Part shown: piece after piece, positions 43,647-56,521 of the stretch
Layout of the letters: every line of letters begins with the position of its first letter
Numbering within the stretch: position 1 is the stretch's first letter
Assembly: GCF_023091745.1 (NCBI RefSeq)
Contig: NC_068912.1
Location: 62,214,567 to 62,278,566, forward strand
Source of the DNA: Budorcas taxicolor
Lineage: Eukaryota > Chordata > Mammalia > Artiodactyla > Bovidae
Reading direction: 5' to 3'
DNA: 64,000 nucleotides
Program-made: the position numbers and the translations under genes
The notes under the pieces: generated by a model
What the model saw: the letters and a program-made list of their open reading frames with translations, nothing else
Told to the model about the DNA's origin: nothing
The model's database searches: none

Positions 43647-46600
43647 CTGTTACAACAAGGAAAGAAAGAATTAGATAACTATGAGAAAAAGTTAAATACA
43701 TCATTACAATGTACTTAATGGGTTAATGCAGTTAAATATCAATAACATGAGTACATGGTAGAAACTGACTCAATTTTAGTTTACTTATCATTACTTATGC
43801 AATGATCAAGTTGAGTCTACATGAAAAATTTTCTGGCCATGTATGACTGATTTTTTAATAGGTCATTTGACATGAAATTGCAACCTCATTAAATAAGTAT
43901 CATGTGGTGATGAGTAAATAAATTAGAAAGCCTAGTGTCTTTAGCTAGAGGTACGCCAGGGCCTACAAACCATCTAATGAAAATATGAAGTGAGTTATTT
44001 AGAAGGCACATTTATATTATGCAGTTTATAATGGAAATATCTCTGAATTTGGGATCCTAAATCTTAGTTGAGAGTCTAGTTCTTGATTTTGACTGATTAA
44101 ATGAGGAAAGTAACATTTGAACAATCCTTTTGTAAGGTAATGGTTAAGGATCAAATGAGATAACATGGAATATGGTCCCTGGTTATATAAACTAAGATAG
44201 ACTTTTAAAAAATGTAAATGTATTTGCTATTTTAGTGTTAAAGGACATCATTTCTTTTTTCTTGATGTCTCTACACTGAATGGAAGTAGGTAAATTCTAA
44301 AGAAAGGCTGTTTCGAGTCCTTCTAAATAATCCACATAACTTTGTTACAGTAACAATTTTTACTGAGTCACAAAACCATCTGATAAAATGATAAGACTAT
44401 TTTACTCATACATCACTACTTCTGATTTTATAATTAGGAAAAATTATGTAAGGCAATAAAGAAAATTTCCAAGTCCTTCCTAATGAATTTAGGAACAGAG
44501 CAAAAGCTTTAATCTAAGCTGCATATCAGTCATTTTGTCTACTGTGCCTTGTTATTTCTCTTAGATGTAGAATTTCCTCTTAAGGACTAAAATGAGGTTA
44601 ATGGGAATAATTTGCAAGTGCTGGCAGATTGCATTCCATTGTTTGATGTTAATTACTTGAGGACAAAAGAAGCTCTTTGCTTAAAAAAAGCACTTAAAAA
44701 TTAATTTCTTAAAATATTGGTCTAGAGAAAAAGTAAATAATTTTGTAAAAAAAACAATTTCCAGCTTTGTATTCTGGAGGTTATAAAGTCCAGTTAGTCA
44801 TATATAAATAAAAGCTTGTATTTTCAGGGATATTACAGTATCATGCATTTCATTCAACTAATATTTATTGACCTTACTGCTCTACACAAGAATGTGCTTA
44901 TTGTATTGTGGGTAAGACACAATTTTTTGCCTTTGAGAAATTAGGGAGATCATTCTGATAGTACAATAAATATTTAATTTGGTTTTTAAAGAATCATGGT
45001 ATAGTTTACCTCTATAATATTTGTAAAGGCAAAATCAGCAATGTTTTTATTTTTTATTTTATGTAACAGTAAGCCTTAACCAGGAAAATTTAGGAATGAT
45101 TAAAAACAAGTACTCTACATATCCTAAAAACAAACAAACCAAACCCATTTAAGAAACAAACAGATTACAACTGCGAGGTAAGAATGGCTGCCTTAACAGC
45201 TTCAAAGTTAAAATCATTTAAACGTTTTGACCCTTCTTTTTGAAGGTCCTGATGAAATCATTTATTTATTACAAACTTCCAGACTCAGGGTTGCCCCTCC
45301 ACTCTAACACTTTTTCTTAAATAATTTTCCAAAGCACAAAGGGCAACAGTTTGGAGCTAATTATTTTCTAAGCATATTAATTATCCCCTCAGAAATAAAA
45401 TAGTAGTACATTTAAGGAAAGAAAAGATATTATTCACTGTCATGTCAAAACTACTAATACAAGGAAAGAAAAGAATGTGAATGTGAAAAAATATGGATGT
45501 ATCAAGTATTATGCCATAAAAAGAAAATGAGTAGAAGATGTGATATTGTGGGGGTGAATCCATCCGAACATATTTTTCAATGAAAAAAAAAAAACAGGCA
45601 AAAAAATCATTTATTTAAGAACTAGCTCATTTACTAATAAAATTGAAATAAAAATGAAGTGTACCTATGTAAAAATAGAGCTTAAGTATAATACAAAGAC
45701 ATTTTTTTCTTGTTAAGATAGAACTAAACAATTTGGAAATGCCACAGAAAACATATTTCAGTTAATCCTTAAAAAACATCTTTCCTTCTTTTCCCCTTAC
45801 CCTGCTGAGGGTTTCTTAATGTATATATATGTTCAGTGTTTCTTCCTAGCTGCAAACATGCACAAGACATAAAGTTCAGACAATATAGAAAATTACAGGG
45901 AAAAAGAAACAGCACCAAAAACCTATAATCCTATTCCAGAAGTGTGTGCGTGCTAAGTTGTTTCAGTTGTGTCCACCTCTGTGAGACCCTATGGACTGTA
46001 GCCCACCAGGCTCCTCGGTCTATGGGATTCTCCAAACAAGAATACTGGAGTGGATTGCCATGCCCTCCTCCAGGGGATCTTCCTGACCCAAAGATTGAAC
46101 CTGCATCTCTTAGGTCTCCTGCACTGGCAGCTGGGTTCTTTACCACTAGTGCCACCTGGGAGACCCATTGAATTAATTATTTTACAAATTTGTGATGTTG
46201 AATATATCACCAAAGACTACTTAGCTGCTATTAATATAGTGCCAATGCTGAGATTCAATATACTATCTTCTAGCTCCATGGCCCAATCTTGTCAATAAAA
46301 TAAACCAGTTTATTCTGGTTGAGAAAATTAGGAATCTCTAGCAAAACAAAGATAAACTATACAAAGAGTTTTGTAAATTTTTTAAAAAGGTTCCACTTCT
46401 CTATAGAGTAATCTAATTTATAAATCAATAAGAGATGATAAATGAAGTACATAAAATCCTGTATGAATGACATAAGGTGTGCTCTTCAAATGATTCCCAC
46501 TTGATGGACTTGCCTTAATAACCAATTCTCCATTCCCTTTGCAAAACACAACAATCCATAATCAGCAAATGGCTAAAATGCCCACACACTATTCCTACTA

Positions 46601-49600
46601 GCCAAACTGTACATTGAATAGTTCGTTTTGTTTTCTTAAACCTGATTGTGCTAGTTATATGCACACACACATAAATATTACACAAACCAATAAAATCCTA
46701 GTGGGGAAAAAAGCTGTTGTTTCTAACTTACTTAAAATTGCTTCCAAAAGGTGTTTTTAAAGTGAGTCTATTTAAAAAAGAATATCTAAAATCCTAGAAA
46801 AATAATCATAAAACCACAGTAGAATTCTTGTATCAGATTCTTTCACGAGTGCCTATGAATTCTCCAATTTACAGAAACTGAAAATAAAAATTTAGCCAAG
46901 GCACTAGCAGTCAGATTGCTAAGAAATTTAGTTAAATCTGACACTAATTTAGTCTTTGAATTATGATGATACACAATTAATGAGACAATGGTATCTTTAA
47001 TAGGATATAATATCATTATTTTAAGACAAATTATGAAAAAAGACATGCAAGACTTATTGTAAATCATAAAAGTAAAAATGCTAAGTGTCAAATATTTTTC
47101 AACACATTAAAAATCACTAATATATATTATTTCTGAAAAAATATGTCTCCTGTCTAAGAACTGAACATTTTAATACATTATCACCAAAATACATGATTGA
47201 AATATTTTCTGAAATTAAAAAAAATATTTACTGAAGTATAAACAAATTTTTTAAATTTTGGTTTAAAGTTCTCGTATTTTCTCCAGTGTCTAAAACTGCA
47301 AATGCTAATTTTTAGTGTCATTGATAAAAATTGTTCCTATGATCTTTCTCAAGAGGCAATGCATTCAAATAAGTCATAATTTTGTATAATAAGACATTCC
47401 AATAGATTTTTTTTCTTTTCTACTCTTGTTCTTTTAAAATATAACTACGCGAATCAAAATAAGAAACAGAGCGGCAAAAAGAAACATCTTTGACAAAATC
47501 TATTGTTCAAAATAGTCACTTGAAGACCGATAACCTTAGTTTCAAATGACATACTGAGTGTTTTTGTCTTAGCATTTTCCCTATGACATAAATGCTCTTT
47601 CCAGCCATATACCTTTGTGCCTTTTATTTTTCTGTTTAGAGTGATTTCTTTCTCCTCGCTTTTTTCTTTCTGATTTATTTTCCTGCCTTTCGTATGCATT
47701 TAACAAATGAAATCACAACCATCAGTGAGGATTTCTCCACTGGAAGGCAGGCAAAAAGGATGAGAAGAATTGTCTTCAGCATCCAACCACTATTCTTAAC
47801 CCTTCAAGTCCAATGAAACCATTTTTTGACCTCATGTTCTTTTCCTTTCCAACATAAATGCTACTAAGTTTAAACATAGTATTTTGGGATAAGTTGAAAG
47901 GTGTTATGCATCAGTGAGAAACAAAAAAGATGGAGTTACAGCTATGTACATAAAGATTTGTCTACAGCTGGTATATATGTCGCTAATCATTCATGTAGAA
48001 GCCTCTAGTAAGTACAAAGTAAAAGAGTTGTGTTACATGTTTTATGTTAATTCACTAGCCTAAATGTCCATAATGAAGATTAAGTTTGGAGATGAAGCAA
48101 CTCATCCAGGAATTAATCAGATTTTAATTCTGTTCTATGTGTGTGTACACAGGTAAATAGACAGATATCTCTTAATAGAATTCTATGTGAAAGAGTGAAA
48201 GCAAATTGAAAAGAATTTCAGCTAAAAAGTGTTAAATCACTAAACAGGGCATTTTCTCTTCTAATAATAAATAATACTCTCCTCCCTATCCCCCCAAAAT
48301 ATTTCATAAATTACTGCTGAAACACTCTGCCAGGGTAATTTGCTGATAAAATGCATCACTACTTGATACGGCCTAGCTAATTCTCACTCACATTGATGAT
48401 CATGAAAATACAAAGAAGTTTAAAAAAAGAAAAAGGTACCATAGATTACAGAAGTGCACGGTTTGTTTTATAGCCATCCACCTGCTCAACTGAATCATAT
48501 CCGTCTGAGCTGAGCAGCTTAAAATTCATTCCACAGCTTGCAGTGCTGACATGGATATGATAAGACAGAAGAACAGAAACACCACTCTGAAGTAACCTAA
48601 CTGAACTGCACATGTTCTGACCCTTTTTGTCCTCCCTAGAGCTTTTGCTACCTAGCAAATGCAACTCTAAAACTGCACTTGTATCTCCAGATCTTTGCTG
48701 TTAGCCAAGCAGAAACCTATTTCTCCCTGGGACTAGCAGCCAGAGAGGTGTTCTCAGAGGAAGACTTCTAAATGAGTGTGTGAGCTGAACTCTTACTGAA
48801 CTGAATTAATTATTAATGATGCAGATGGAGCTGTCCAAATGATAAGAACAGCTCCTGACGTGTCATGATCCAAGCTTTCATTAAACTATTTCAGGCATAC
48901 TAATGGTTTCCCACTGCTCATTACTTACAAGCACTTTTCTCATAGATATAATAACTCTAGTGCCTGTAGGCAAGACATCCTACAGAAAAACAGAAGTAGG
49001 GAATTTTATCTCCTATAACATGTTTTTTTTTCCCTTCATTGAAAATGATTAAAAATGTGCACTTATTTAATACAACTAAAGTTACATGATTTCAATTCAG
49101 AAAGCTGGAAATACAAAACTATGCTGTCTAGGAATATCAATAGGTAATTTCTGTTACTCCTTAAAAGGGTAGTATACAATATAATTTATTTTGTGTAATT
49201 TGCTAAACTGTGTCTGAACTGATTTTCTAATGACCTATATCACCATAAGGATATATATATATATAAATACATTAATACTAAACAAACATGCTGAAAAATC
49301 ATATATCTCACTTTAGGTTACATTTGAGATAATGTTTTACACTTCAATACAATTCTTTGTCTTTCTATGTTGGGACGATTAGAGGGCAAAGCAATTGAAG
49401 GAGAATTACTCCAAGGATCTGTACTGTGATTGCAACCTGCTGTTTTGTTTTGTTTTTTAAGTTGAGAACACTGTTCCCCAAAGCCCTTCACATCTCAATA
49501 TAAATGATTTGGTAGAAGATAATAAGGACAAGGCTATAAAATAATAGTAGGCTCTCACTATACATGGGCAACATAATAAAACATCCTTTACTTCTTTTCT

Positions 49601-51200
49601 TGCTGGAAGCTGAGGATAAATGAACATTAACTCCTTTTGCTAAGTGAAAGGTTTTTTAACATTCTAAAGTCAGTATTTATCTTCTGATATTAAAAAAAAG
49701 AAAAAGAAAGAAAAAACTGCAGTAAGACAGACATATAGATCAAATATCCCTATAATGGTCTTTACAATTTTCAAGGTATCAATGCTTGGCCAGTAGTTCA
49801 GGAAAAAAAGAAGCTTGTGTCTTTGAGAACCATACCTTTTCAACTCAGCTGTTTGTCATTTAAATCAAGATAGGCTCAAGGCTGTGTTAAGTAAACCAAG
49901 AACAAACACTGGGGCAATCATCTCGATTGAATAACTCTGATGAGAAATCAACTTTCCAAGGAACACTTGGGAGTGTGTTACTGGTGTGCTTCCTACAGGC
50001 ATTCATCTCAAATTTTCATTTTACTTTTATAAGTAACTATATAAAATAATTCATTTTAATGACAAAAATATATACACTTGAGAGAGTTTTCAGTGTCCTT
50101 GAACTACTAAAATATTTTCTTAATTTTATTAAAATACTAGTAACTATAATTATAATACTACTAACCATAGGAAATATCTTAATAAGCGTACTGTGTCACT
50201 TTTTTTATAGAAAAAACAATCTTAATAGAAATAAAAAGACATAGGTGATATATAAAGTTGATTATGCTTCATTTTCAATCTTACAATAGTCAGAAATCAT
50301 TATTTGTAACAGCATGATGTTAAAACTGAGTGAACAGCTTTTAAATGCTGAAATCCAAATATTTTAGCTTTTATAAAAATTTAAACTATATTTCAAATAT
50401 TTGATTAGTGATAATTTAAGTAAAGAAAGCTTAATGTCTTTTACTTAAGTTGTATTAAGTTTATTTTAAAACAAAATTTCTTAGAAACCAATATGTGCAT
50501 TTGGTATTTTAAGTCGCAGAAAAATAATTTTATTTCTAATGAATTTAAAATTTATTTAATATTATTTTATTACCCTAAGCTTAAAAAAAAAATGTTTCAT
50601 CCCTTAAAAATAATCTGGGTGTGGAATTTATTTAAAAGTACTAAATTACTATGTAGAAATTATGATAAACATTAACCTAATTTTCTTTTACTTCTATAAA
50701 ACACTTATTTAATTCATAAATGCTATACAGGCTTGGTGCAGAGCTAATACTATAGATTCTAAAGACATAACTACCTAAACTAAACCTCTTAGTAAAAACT
50801 CCACTAGTCAAAAACAGAATATGCTACACATATTATCCCTTTCTAATTCTCAAACTACTTTCAAATCATACAATCTTAACATGGCTTTTATATATACACT
50901 TACATATATACATATATTAGATTATGACATCACATTTCTGCAAACTAAATTACAAATGAGGATAAAAGTACTTCTTAAAAGAAAAAGGGTTTTCAGAAAT
51001 AGTACTAATTAGCACATATATAAACTCTCAATAACTATATCATAGGTAAAACATACTACATTATTTTATTTTGTAAGCTAGACATGTTGATAAAATCTTT
51101 GCATGTATAGACAAATAAACAGTAAAACAAATTATCCCTACTTCCATTGTACAGCTAAAAAGGCAAGAATAAAAAGGAAAGCAAAGCAGAGTCTGCTTAC
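43647..51200 (-). other. ADGRL2: ADGRL2 intron (7.55 kb), largest internal intron in view
   Basis: It separates the two halves of TM5. It contains one Bov-tA (45941-46166) and a possible MIR trace near 44080-44200; otherwise it is AT-rich and unassigned. Confidence 0.65.
45941..46166 (-). repeat. Bov-tA SINE in ADGRL2 intron
   Basis: It lies on the same strand as the gene. A GTGTGTGCGTG tail is followed by GACTGTAGCCCACCAGGCTC, the GGGGATCTTCCTGACCCAAA block and the head TAGTGCCACCTGGGAGACC. No clear duplication is found. Confidence 0.92.
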
Positions 51201-51267
51201 CAGAATAATGAAGGTAACAGGTCCAATGAAACTCCATATAAAATAGTTATCAACATGAAGCCAGCAA
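51201..51267 (-). CDS. ADGRL2: ADGRL2 exon: ECL2 and start of TM5
   Basis: This 67-nt exon completes codon 312 and encodes 313-334: CWLHVDNYFIWSFIGPVTFI and then IL. The leading cysteine is the expected extracellular-loop-2 partner for the disulphide to TM3. The rest is the first half of TM5. The acceptor is CAAAATAG|TTGCTGG and the donor CTG|GTAAGC. The following intron is the largest internal one in the window, about 7.55 kb. Confidence 0.95.
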
Positions 51268-52579
51268 CTATTTTGAAAAGAAAAGAACATTAAGTGGATC
51301 CTCAAATCACAAGTAAGACAGAATTTTAAATATCTAATAAACAAAACTATCTTTAGAGTTGCCTTTGAAAATTAATTTATCATGGACAAGAACAATTTTA
51401 ATAATTGAGTTGGCTCTGACTTAAAGAGTAGTAATTATTTACCTCAAACTACTGTTCTTCATTTCAGGTTTTAAATTTGATAAAGACATACATAATTGTG
51501 TTGGGAAAACAATAACTCCCACCCCAATTCTGAAATGTTAAAACCTCTAATTTTACTAAGAAAAACTTGGAACTCAGCATTCCAAATTGTCTCATTGTTC
51601 TAAAGTTCTTATCTTCAAAATTTGCCTTTCGGATCTACATCTGAGCTAAAATGTTTCACCCTATGGCACACAAAGGATAAAAAAATAATAATAAGTGTTC
51701 AGATGTAATGTGTGTTGTTAAACAGTATATCACAAATATAACACCTCAATTGGGAATGGATGAATACTAGGGGAAAAAAATCCAAGCACAGAATTCATAC
51801 ATCATTAGAGTAAATGATGCATAAACTTATTAAGACAGATTTTACTTAGTAGTTCATTCTTCATATAACATTGAATCCCCAACGAATTTCTTTTGTCTTT
51901 CATCATCTGTATAGTCAAAAAGCTTTTTTTAGTCCAAAGAATCTTTATATAACTAATTTTATCAAAGGAAAAAATAAACAGAATTGGAAGGCAAATTCAT
52001 GCCTCTAGCAAACAAAATCCTTAAACATGGCTATGTCTACCTTCTGTCACTTTCCATAAATATCTATATTTTTTTAATAAATGAATGACAGTCACTTATT
52101 TTAATCCTTTCAAACTGCCTGATAAAATATTATCAAAGTAAAACATATGGGATGGAATGTGGTACTGTCACAATTCAAAACGAGAGTTAGCTAGAGGGTC
52201 GGCTGCACAAAGAGAGCTAATGAAGCATTAGCTTAAAAACTGAGTAGTTAAACCTGTCAGATGCTTTAAGTTCACAAGAATTTTTTGCTTAATATCTTTC
52301 TAAGGCTAAAAAGTTATTTACTTTTTCAATTTGTTTCAGGTCAATCTTTTGTGTTAAAAAGAAAGTCCATAATTTAGAATCTGCCTCACCAGAGTACAAA
52401 TCCTCTGAACCTAGAAAATTACAAAAGACTTGATTGTAATTTGTGCACGGCATGCCCATTCTCTTACCAATAAAGCTTTCAGATGCTATTTTAGTCTGTC
52501 AGGGACCCTCACTGACAGCTAACAGGCTTTAAAAAAATTATTCACTTGAAAAACACTCAGGTCACTTGCAATTACTTAC

Positions 52580-52800
52580 GCTTTTTCTGTTCCATAGCTC
52601 TTATAGTCAATAGCAGCTGAAACTCCAACCACTGTGGCAGGAAACAAGTAACCAGCAACATAGTAGTATTTCTTTCTTGAATATTCACTTTCAAAGACTT
52701 CAACTAACATTAGATAGAGCTGTACACCTTCTAGACACATCCAAGCAAAAGCAGCCAAAAAGAAAAAGTGTAATAGTCCTGCAAATATTGGGCATGCAAT
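52580..52800 (-). CDS. ADGRL2: ADGRL2 exon: TM3, ICL2 and TM4
   Basis: This 221-nt exon encodes residues 239-311 and the first two bases of codon 312. Helix 3 is [20 protein letters not shown], followed by [17 protein letters not shown], the latrophilin signature around the end of TM3. Loop [10 protein letters not shown] leads into helix 4 ([17 protein letters not shown]) and then [10 protein letters not shown]. The acceptor is CTTTACAG|ATTGCA and the donor GC|GTAAGT. The split alanine codon is completed by the first base of the next exon. Confidence 0.97.
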
Positions 52801-53666
52801 CTGTAAAGGAAAGAAGCAAAAAGCCAAAAGGGAACATGTGAATATAAATAGCCCACTCCAAAACTATACAGTTTTCACTGATAGTGTCTTTAAGATACAT
52901 TATTAAATGACTGCTTTTTAAAGAACTTTTAATAAGTGAAAATACTGCTAAATATGACTCAATGCTTATGAAGTGTAATGCTAGCTGTGCTAAAAATATC
53001 ATCACTATAAGACATTTATATTTTTAGTAAAACTAAACGCAAATAAGAAAACATTAATTTCTCTTCTAGAATTACATATTTTAAAATCTGAATATTCTAT
53101 TTGTAGATAATATGTTTTAAAAATCTTTAGAAAAATTGTTTCCAAAAACATAAGTTCTATTTTTTTCTATTACAGAATTTTAAAAATTTTGCTTTAATGG
53201 TAAATATACTAGCTCTAATTAGTTAACATCATTTTCCTGTCATATGTGGAGCATTCTCAAATTCATTCTATAGTGTAAAGCATTAACTAAGTTATCTTTC
53301 TTACACTGAGACCTCATGATAAAGAATAAATTGCTCAGATTATGAGGAAATAATCACTGGTCAGAATGACTAAACAAAATGAAAATTTAATATATCTTTT
53401 CATTTTAGTGTCCCCAGCATTCTTCTACTCAAATTACATGTTTTATTAGAACCCAGAAAAATGCAACTGTACCTTAATATAAGAAATGAATTAACCCACA
53501 ATGTTTCTTAATGATTGGGTTGTCTTTTATTACAAATTATCCTTTAGTATTACCATGTCAACTATATTAAGTTATAAGGTCAAATATTAATAGCAGCATA
53601 TGTGGATAACTTGTTATAATAATAATTTTCAGAGATCCAAGGTCAACAAATGGAAGGGGTACTTAC

Positions 53667-53876
53667 CATGTATTTTGTCTTATCAATGCCTATTAGGAAA
53701 ATAAATTCAGCAATAAAAAGGTTGATACAAAGGTTCTTGTGAATGGTATTACGGTCACTCTGTAGACCACGGAAAAAGCAGAAAGTGAAGATGCAGATAG
53801 CCAGACAAACAAGGGAAATGACAATTCCCACCCAGGTGATGACTGTAAGGAGTAATTCGTGAACTCCATCTTTGTA
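53667..53876 (-). CDS. ADGRL2: ADGRL2 exon: TM1, ICL1 and TM2
   Basis: This 210-nt, phase 0-0 exon encodes residues 169-238. It starts YKDGVHELLLTVITWVG and ends IGIDKTKYM. It contains the first helix (around TVITWVGIVISLVCLAICIF), the short loop FFRGLQSDRNTIHKNL, and the second helix (around CINLFIAEFIFLIGI). The acceptor is TTTTCAG|TACAAA and the donor ATG|GTAAGT. Joining to the next exon gives [11 protein letters not shown] without a gap. Confidence 0.97.
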
Positions 53877-54797
53877 CTGAAAATAAAAAAAATAAATATG
53901 AGGGACTTTAGTATTCCTATGTTACATTAAGTAAATATAAAAGTTGCACATGTGAGAGTTCATCTTTTAAATCTAAACTCTGAATATTCATATGTGTTCA
54001 AATGGGGCTCAATGCTAAAACAAATTTTTTTCCATCATGTAATAGTTCAATATTATCTTATTGATTTTTATATTCAAAGAATGATCTATGAAAGTAGAAG
54101 ATTCTACTTAGAAAATGACTGAAATTATTACTTACATAAACACAGAAAACATTTTATAATAAAGACTACTTATTTAAAAATAATTGGCATTTTACTGAAT
54201 TTCCAGACTAACAACTCAAATTTTAAATTTTAATTTTCTCCTTGAGATTTTATATACCAAGAGTTAAGCACACAGTAGATCTGAGAGTTTTCATGCTGTA
54301 GTTCTTAAAATATTTTTATCTTCTGGCTACTGTTCTCTTAATCAGAAGAAGAAATGAATTCTAAAATATCCCAGAAATCTTTCTGATCTTTTGAAATCTG
54401 CAGTCTTACAGAGTGTGCAAAGTGCTTGGCAACTTATAGAAAAGTTTTGAAATGAGATTCAAACATTTAAGATGGGGAGGGCATGTTACTATTTAGAACC
54501 CTCTGTCTCTTTTATATAATCTATTGTTGCTGTTAGCTTTTTAAATCCCTGATGCCTCTGCTTAACACCTGACCACAGGAGAAAAACTTAGAACAAGTCT
54601 ATTCAGTACATGATTTTGAGAAGTAACAATAAGTCAAAACTGCCTAAAATATATGGACGGTGTAGAAACAATTAGAAATCCACATTACTTTGTTTGCTTT
54701 TTAGTTACGATAAGCGCCCAAAGAAGGGACAATTACACAAGCTGTTTTGAATCTCTGAGGTTTTCCTCTGCTACTAATTAGAAGTGCAAATACTTAC

Positions 54798-54971
54798 TGC
54801 AATTTCCCTGTGGGCCATGAGAATTGCAAAATTGGTTAGGTGGCTGCATGCACACGTTGTACGAGTTTTATTAGTGTCAACCAGCTTGCAGCCCTGGGTA
54901 GACCAATATCCCATCATAGTTCTCTCCGAGTAGTTCCAGAAGGAGCAGTTTGCATTGAAATAATTGTCAGG
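54798..54971 (-). CDS. ADGRL2: ADGRL2 exon: GPS motif with autoproteolysis site
   Basis: This 174-nt, phase 0-0 exon encodes residues 111-168. It holds the GPS motif, with cysteines at 119, 138, 150 and 152 and tryptophans at 122 and 133, as expected of the family. The cleavage triad is His-Leu-Thr in [11 protein letters not shown]. By family knowledge, cleavage falls between Leu155 and Thr156 (between bases 54837 and 54836). The residues after it, TNFAILMAH, form the tethered agonist. Catalytic His and Thr are both intact, so cleavage is expected. The acceptor is TTTCCCAG|CCTGAC and the donor GCA|GTAAGT. The intron just upstream carries a foldback at 55041-55208. Confidence 0.97.
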
Positions 54972-55040
54972 CTGGGAAATAAAATGACAAGATAAAATTA
55001 GGATTTTATACTCTAAGATGGCAATAGCAATTGTTTAATA

Positions 55041-55208
55041 TGTGTAAAAGGTAATTTAGATTAAACTTTGCATGTTTCGGACTATAAAGTTTTTCATCAG
55101 CAAAATTGTAGACTATGTTATACAAGGCAGATACCTAACCTAAAAGGGGCTTTATAGTCCGAAACACTCTAAAGTATACTCTAAATTACCAAAGACCCAT
55201 TTTACACA
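55041..55208. repeat. Imperfect inverted repeat (foldback) upstream of the GPS exon
   Basis: Arms 55041-55089 and 55150-55208 pair as three perfect blocks: 17 bp (TGTTTCGGACTATAAAG with its complement at 55150-55166), 11 bp (55050-55060 with 55180-55190) and 9 bp (55041-55049 with 55200-55208). The loop is about 60 nt. It lies about 70-237 nt upstream of the 3' splice site at 54971, so the pre-mRNA could form a long stem there. It may be an old palindromic DNA transposon or a local inverted duplication; I could not match it to a family. Confidence 0.85.
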
Positions 55209-56052
55209 ATCACAATTTCCATCTTCTGATTTTATATACTGATGGTAATCAGAATCATTTTTTCTTTTCTGACAAAAATTGCTCTGATAAATTCTATAAG
55301 GGCCAAGTGTTAAAAAATCCATCCTGTTTTCGGCCACTTTTTGTTCTAAGGGACACAATAGAGATGACTCAAATCCTATAGTTAGTTTGTCAAGGCACTA
55401 AAGAGAGTTAAGCAAACTACAGAAAATATGAGAAGAAAATAGCCACACAAATGTATTGTTCTTTGACAATTCTGGAGATTTACATGGCTATCTATGCCCA
55501 CTTATTCACTCTACTGTAACTACAGCCAAATTCTGCAGACAATCTTCCAACACAGTGCAATTATTTAACTACTAACTTGCATTCTAAGGGATAGCAGAGG
55601 AATCACATCTCTTCAATTCTATATTGTTAAAAACACAATGCTTAATAATGATTCTGTTAATATGATCAGTAAAACAAACCAAAAAGATCTGCCACATGAA
55701 AAAGGCAGAGTCCTAGAACTCTGTTACCATGCTGGTAAGGTAAGAGTTAATTTTCATTCTAAAACAAATTACAGGCATTTACATTTTCCTGTTGATTACT
55801 GAATTAGCTTTCATTAAGAATACACTTAAATTCTAATAATCACTGAACCAGGCTCATTTAATTTTATGTTCACAGACTTAAATAAACTTGTGTCTCTGAC
55901 CTGTCCAACATTTGAAATTCAAATAGATAGTCTTTTCTTTCCTCTCTGCCACTTCTCCATTCCCCTTGTTTCAATCCACAGCATGTCAGTTTTGCTTTCC
56001 TTCCTCACTGGTTTTATAACCTTCCACTACTTCATTAGCATACATAACTTAC

Positions 56053-56258
56053 ATCAATGTGTGGTAGGGTAAAAAGCACAGGATCTGTCAAGTATACTCG
56101 GCTGGATTCTTTATTGATTGAAACTGAAATGACGTGAGAATTCACTGCAATGGTGCTATTTCGACCAATAAAGTCAGCACCCAGTTTTATGGTTGCGTTT
56201 TCGGTACTAAGGAACTGTCCCAGACTCCGGTAAATGATGAACACCAACTTTGCAAGAC
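56053..56258 (-). CDS. ADGRL2: ADGRL2 exon: GAIN subdomain B
   Basis: This 206-nt exon encodes residues 42-110 of the visible protein, with the segments [34 protein letters not shown] and [16 protein letters not shown]. It forms beta-strands of the GAIN domain just before the GPS. Possible N-glycosylation sequons are ENAT and RNST. The acceptor is TTTCCTAG|GTCTTG and the donor GAT|GTAAGT. It joins the previous exon through a split glycine codon (G|GT) across a short 263-bp intron. The next exon follows in phase 0. Confidence 0.95.
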
Positions 56259-56521
56259 CTAGGAAAGTAAAAACAGTCATATGTCTTTAAAGAAAATATG
56301 CTTATGAATAAGATAAGACACAGTAATAACAAAATGAAATCCTTATGAAATCTTTATTCAGATTAAGTTTACTGGGAAAGAGTAGATGTTATTTTAAATC
56401 TGCTTTTAAATGTTAAGCCGTATTTGTTATGTTAAGAGTCAAATACTCAGCACTTTAGAATTAACAGGTTTAACTGAACAAAAAAACCTATCAATTTTTA
56501 AAAACCTTTGCTCCATCTTAC

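Larger units (their letters stand above)
51268..54797 (-). other. ADGRL2: ADGRL2 introns between the TM exons
   Basis: Three introns (51268-52579, 52801-53666, 53877-54797) of 0.87-1.3 kb. They are AT-rich, and I see no repeats or extra exons in them. Confidence 0.6.

Noticed and set aside
55152..55358. 68-aa minus-strand frame in the intron upstream of the GPS exon
   Set aside because: No similarity to latrophilins, and it runs across one arm of the foldback. The known exons on either side already join in phase.
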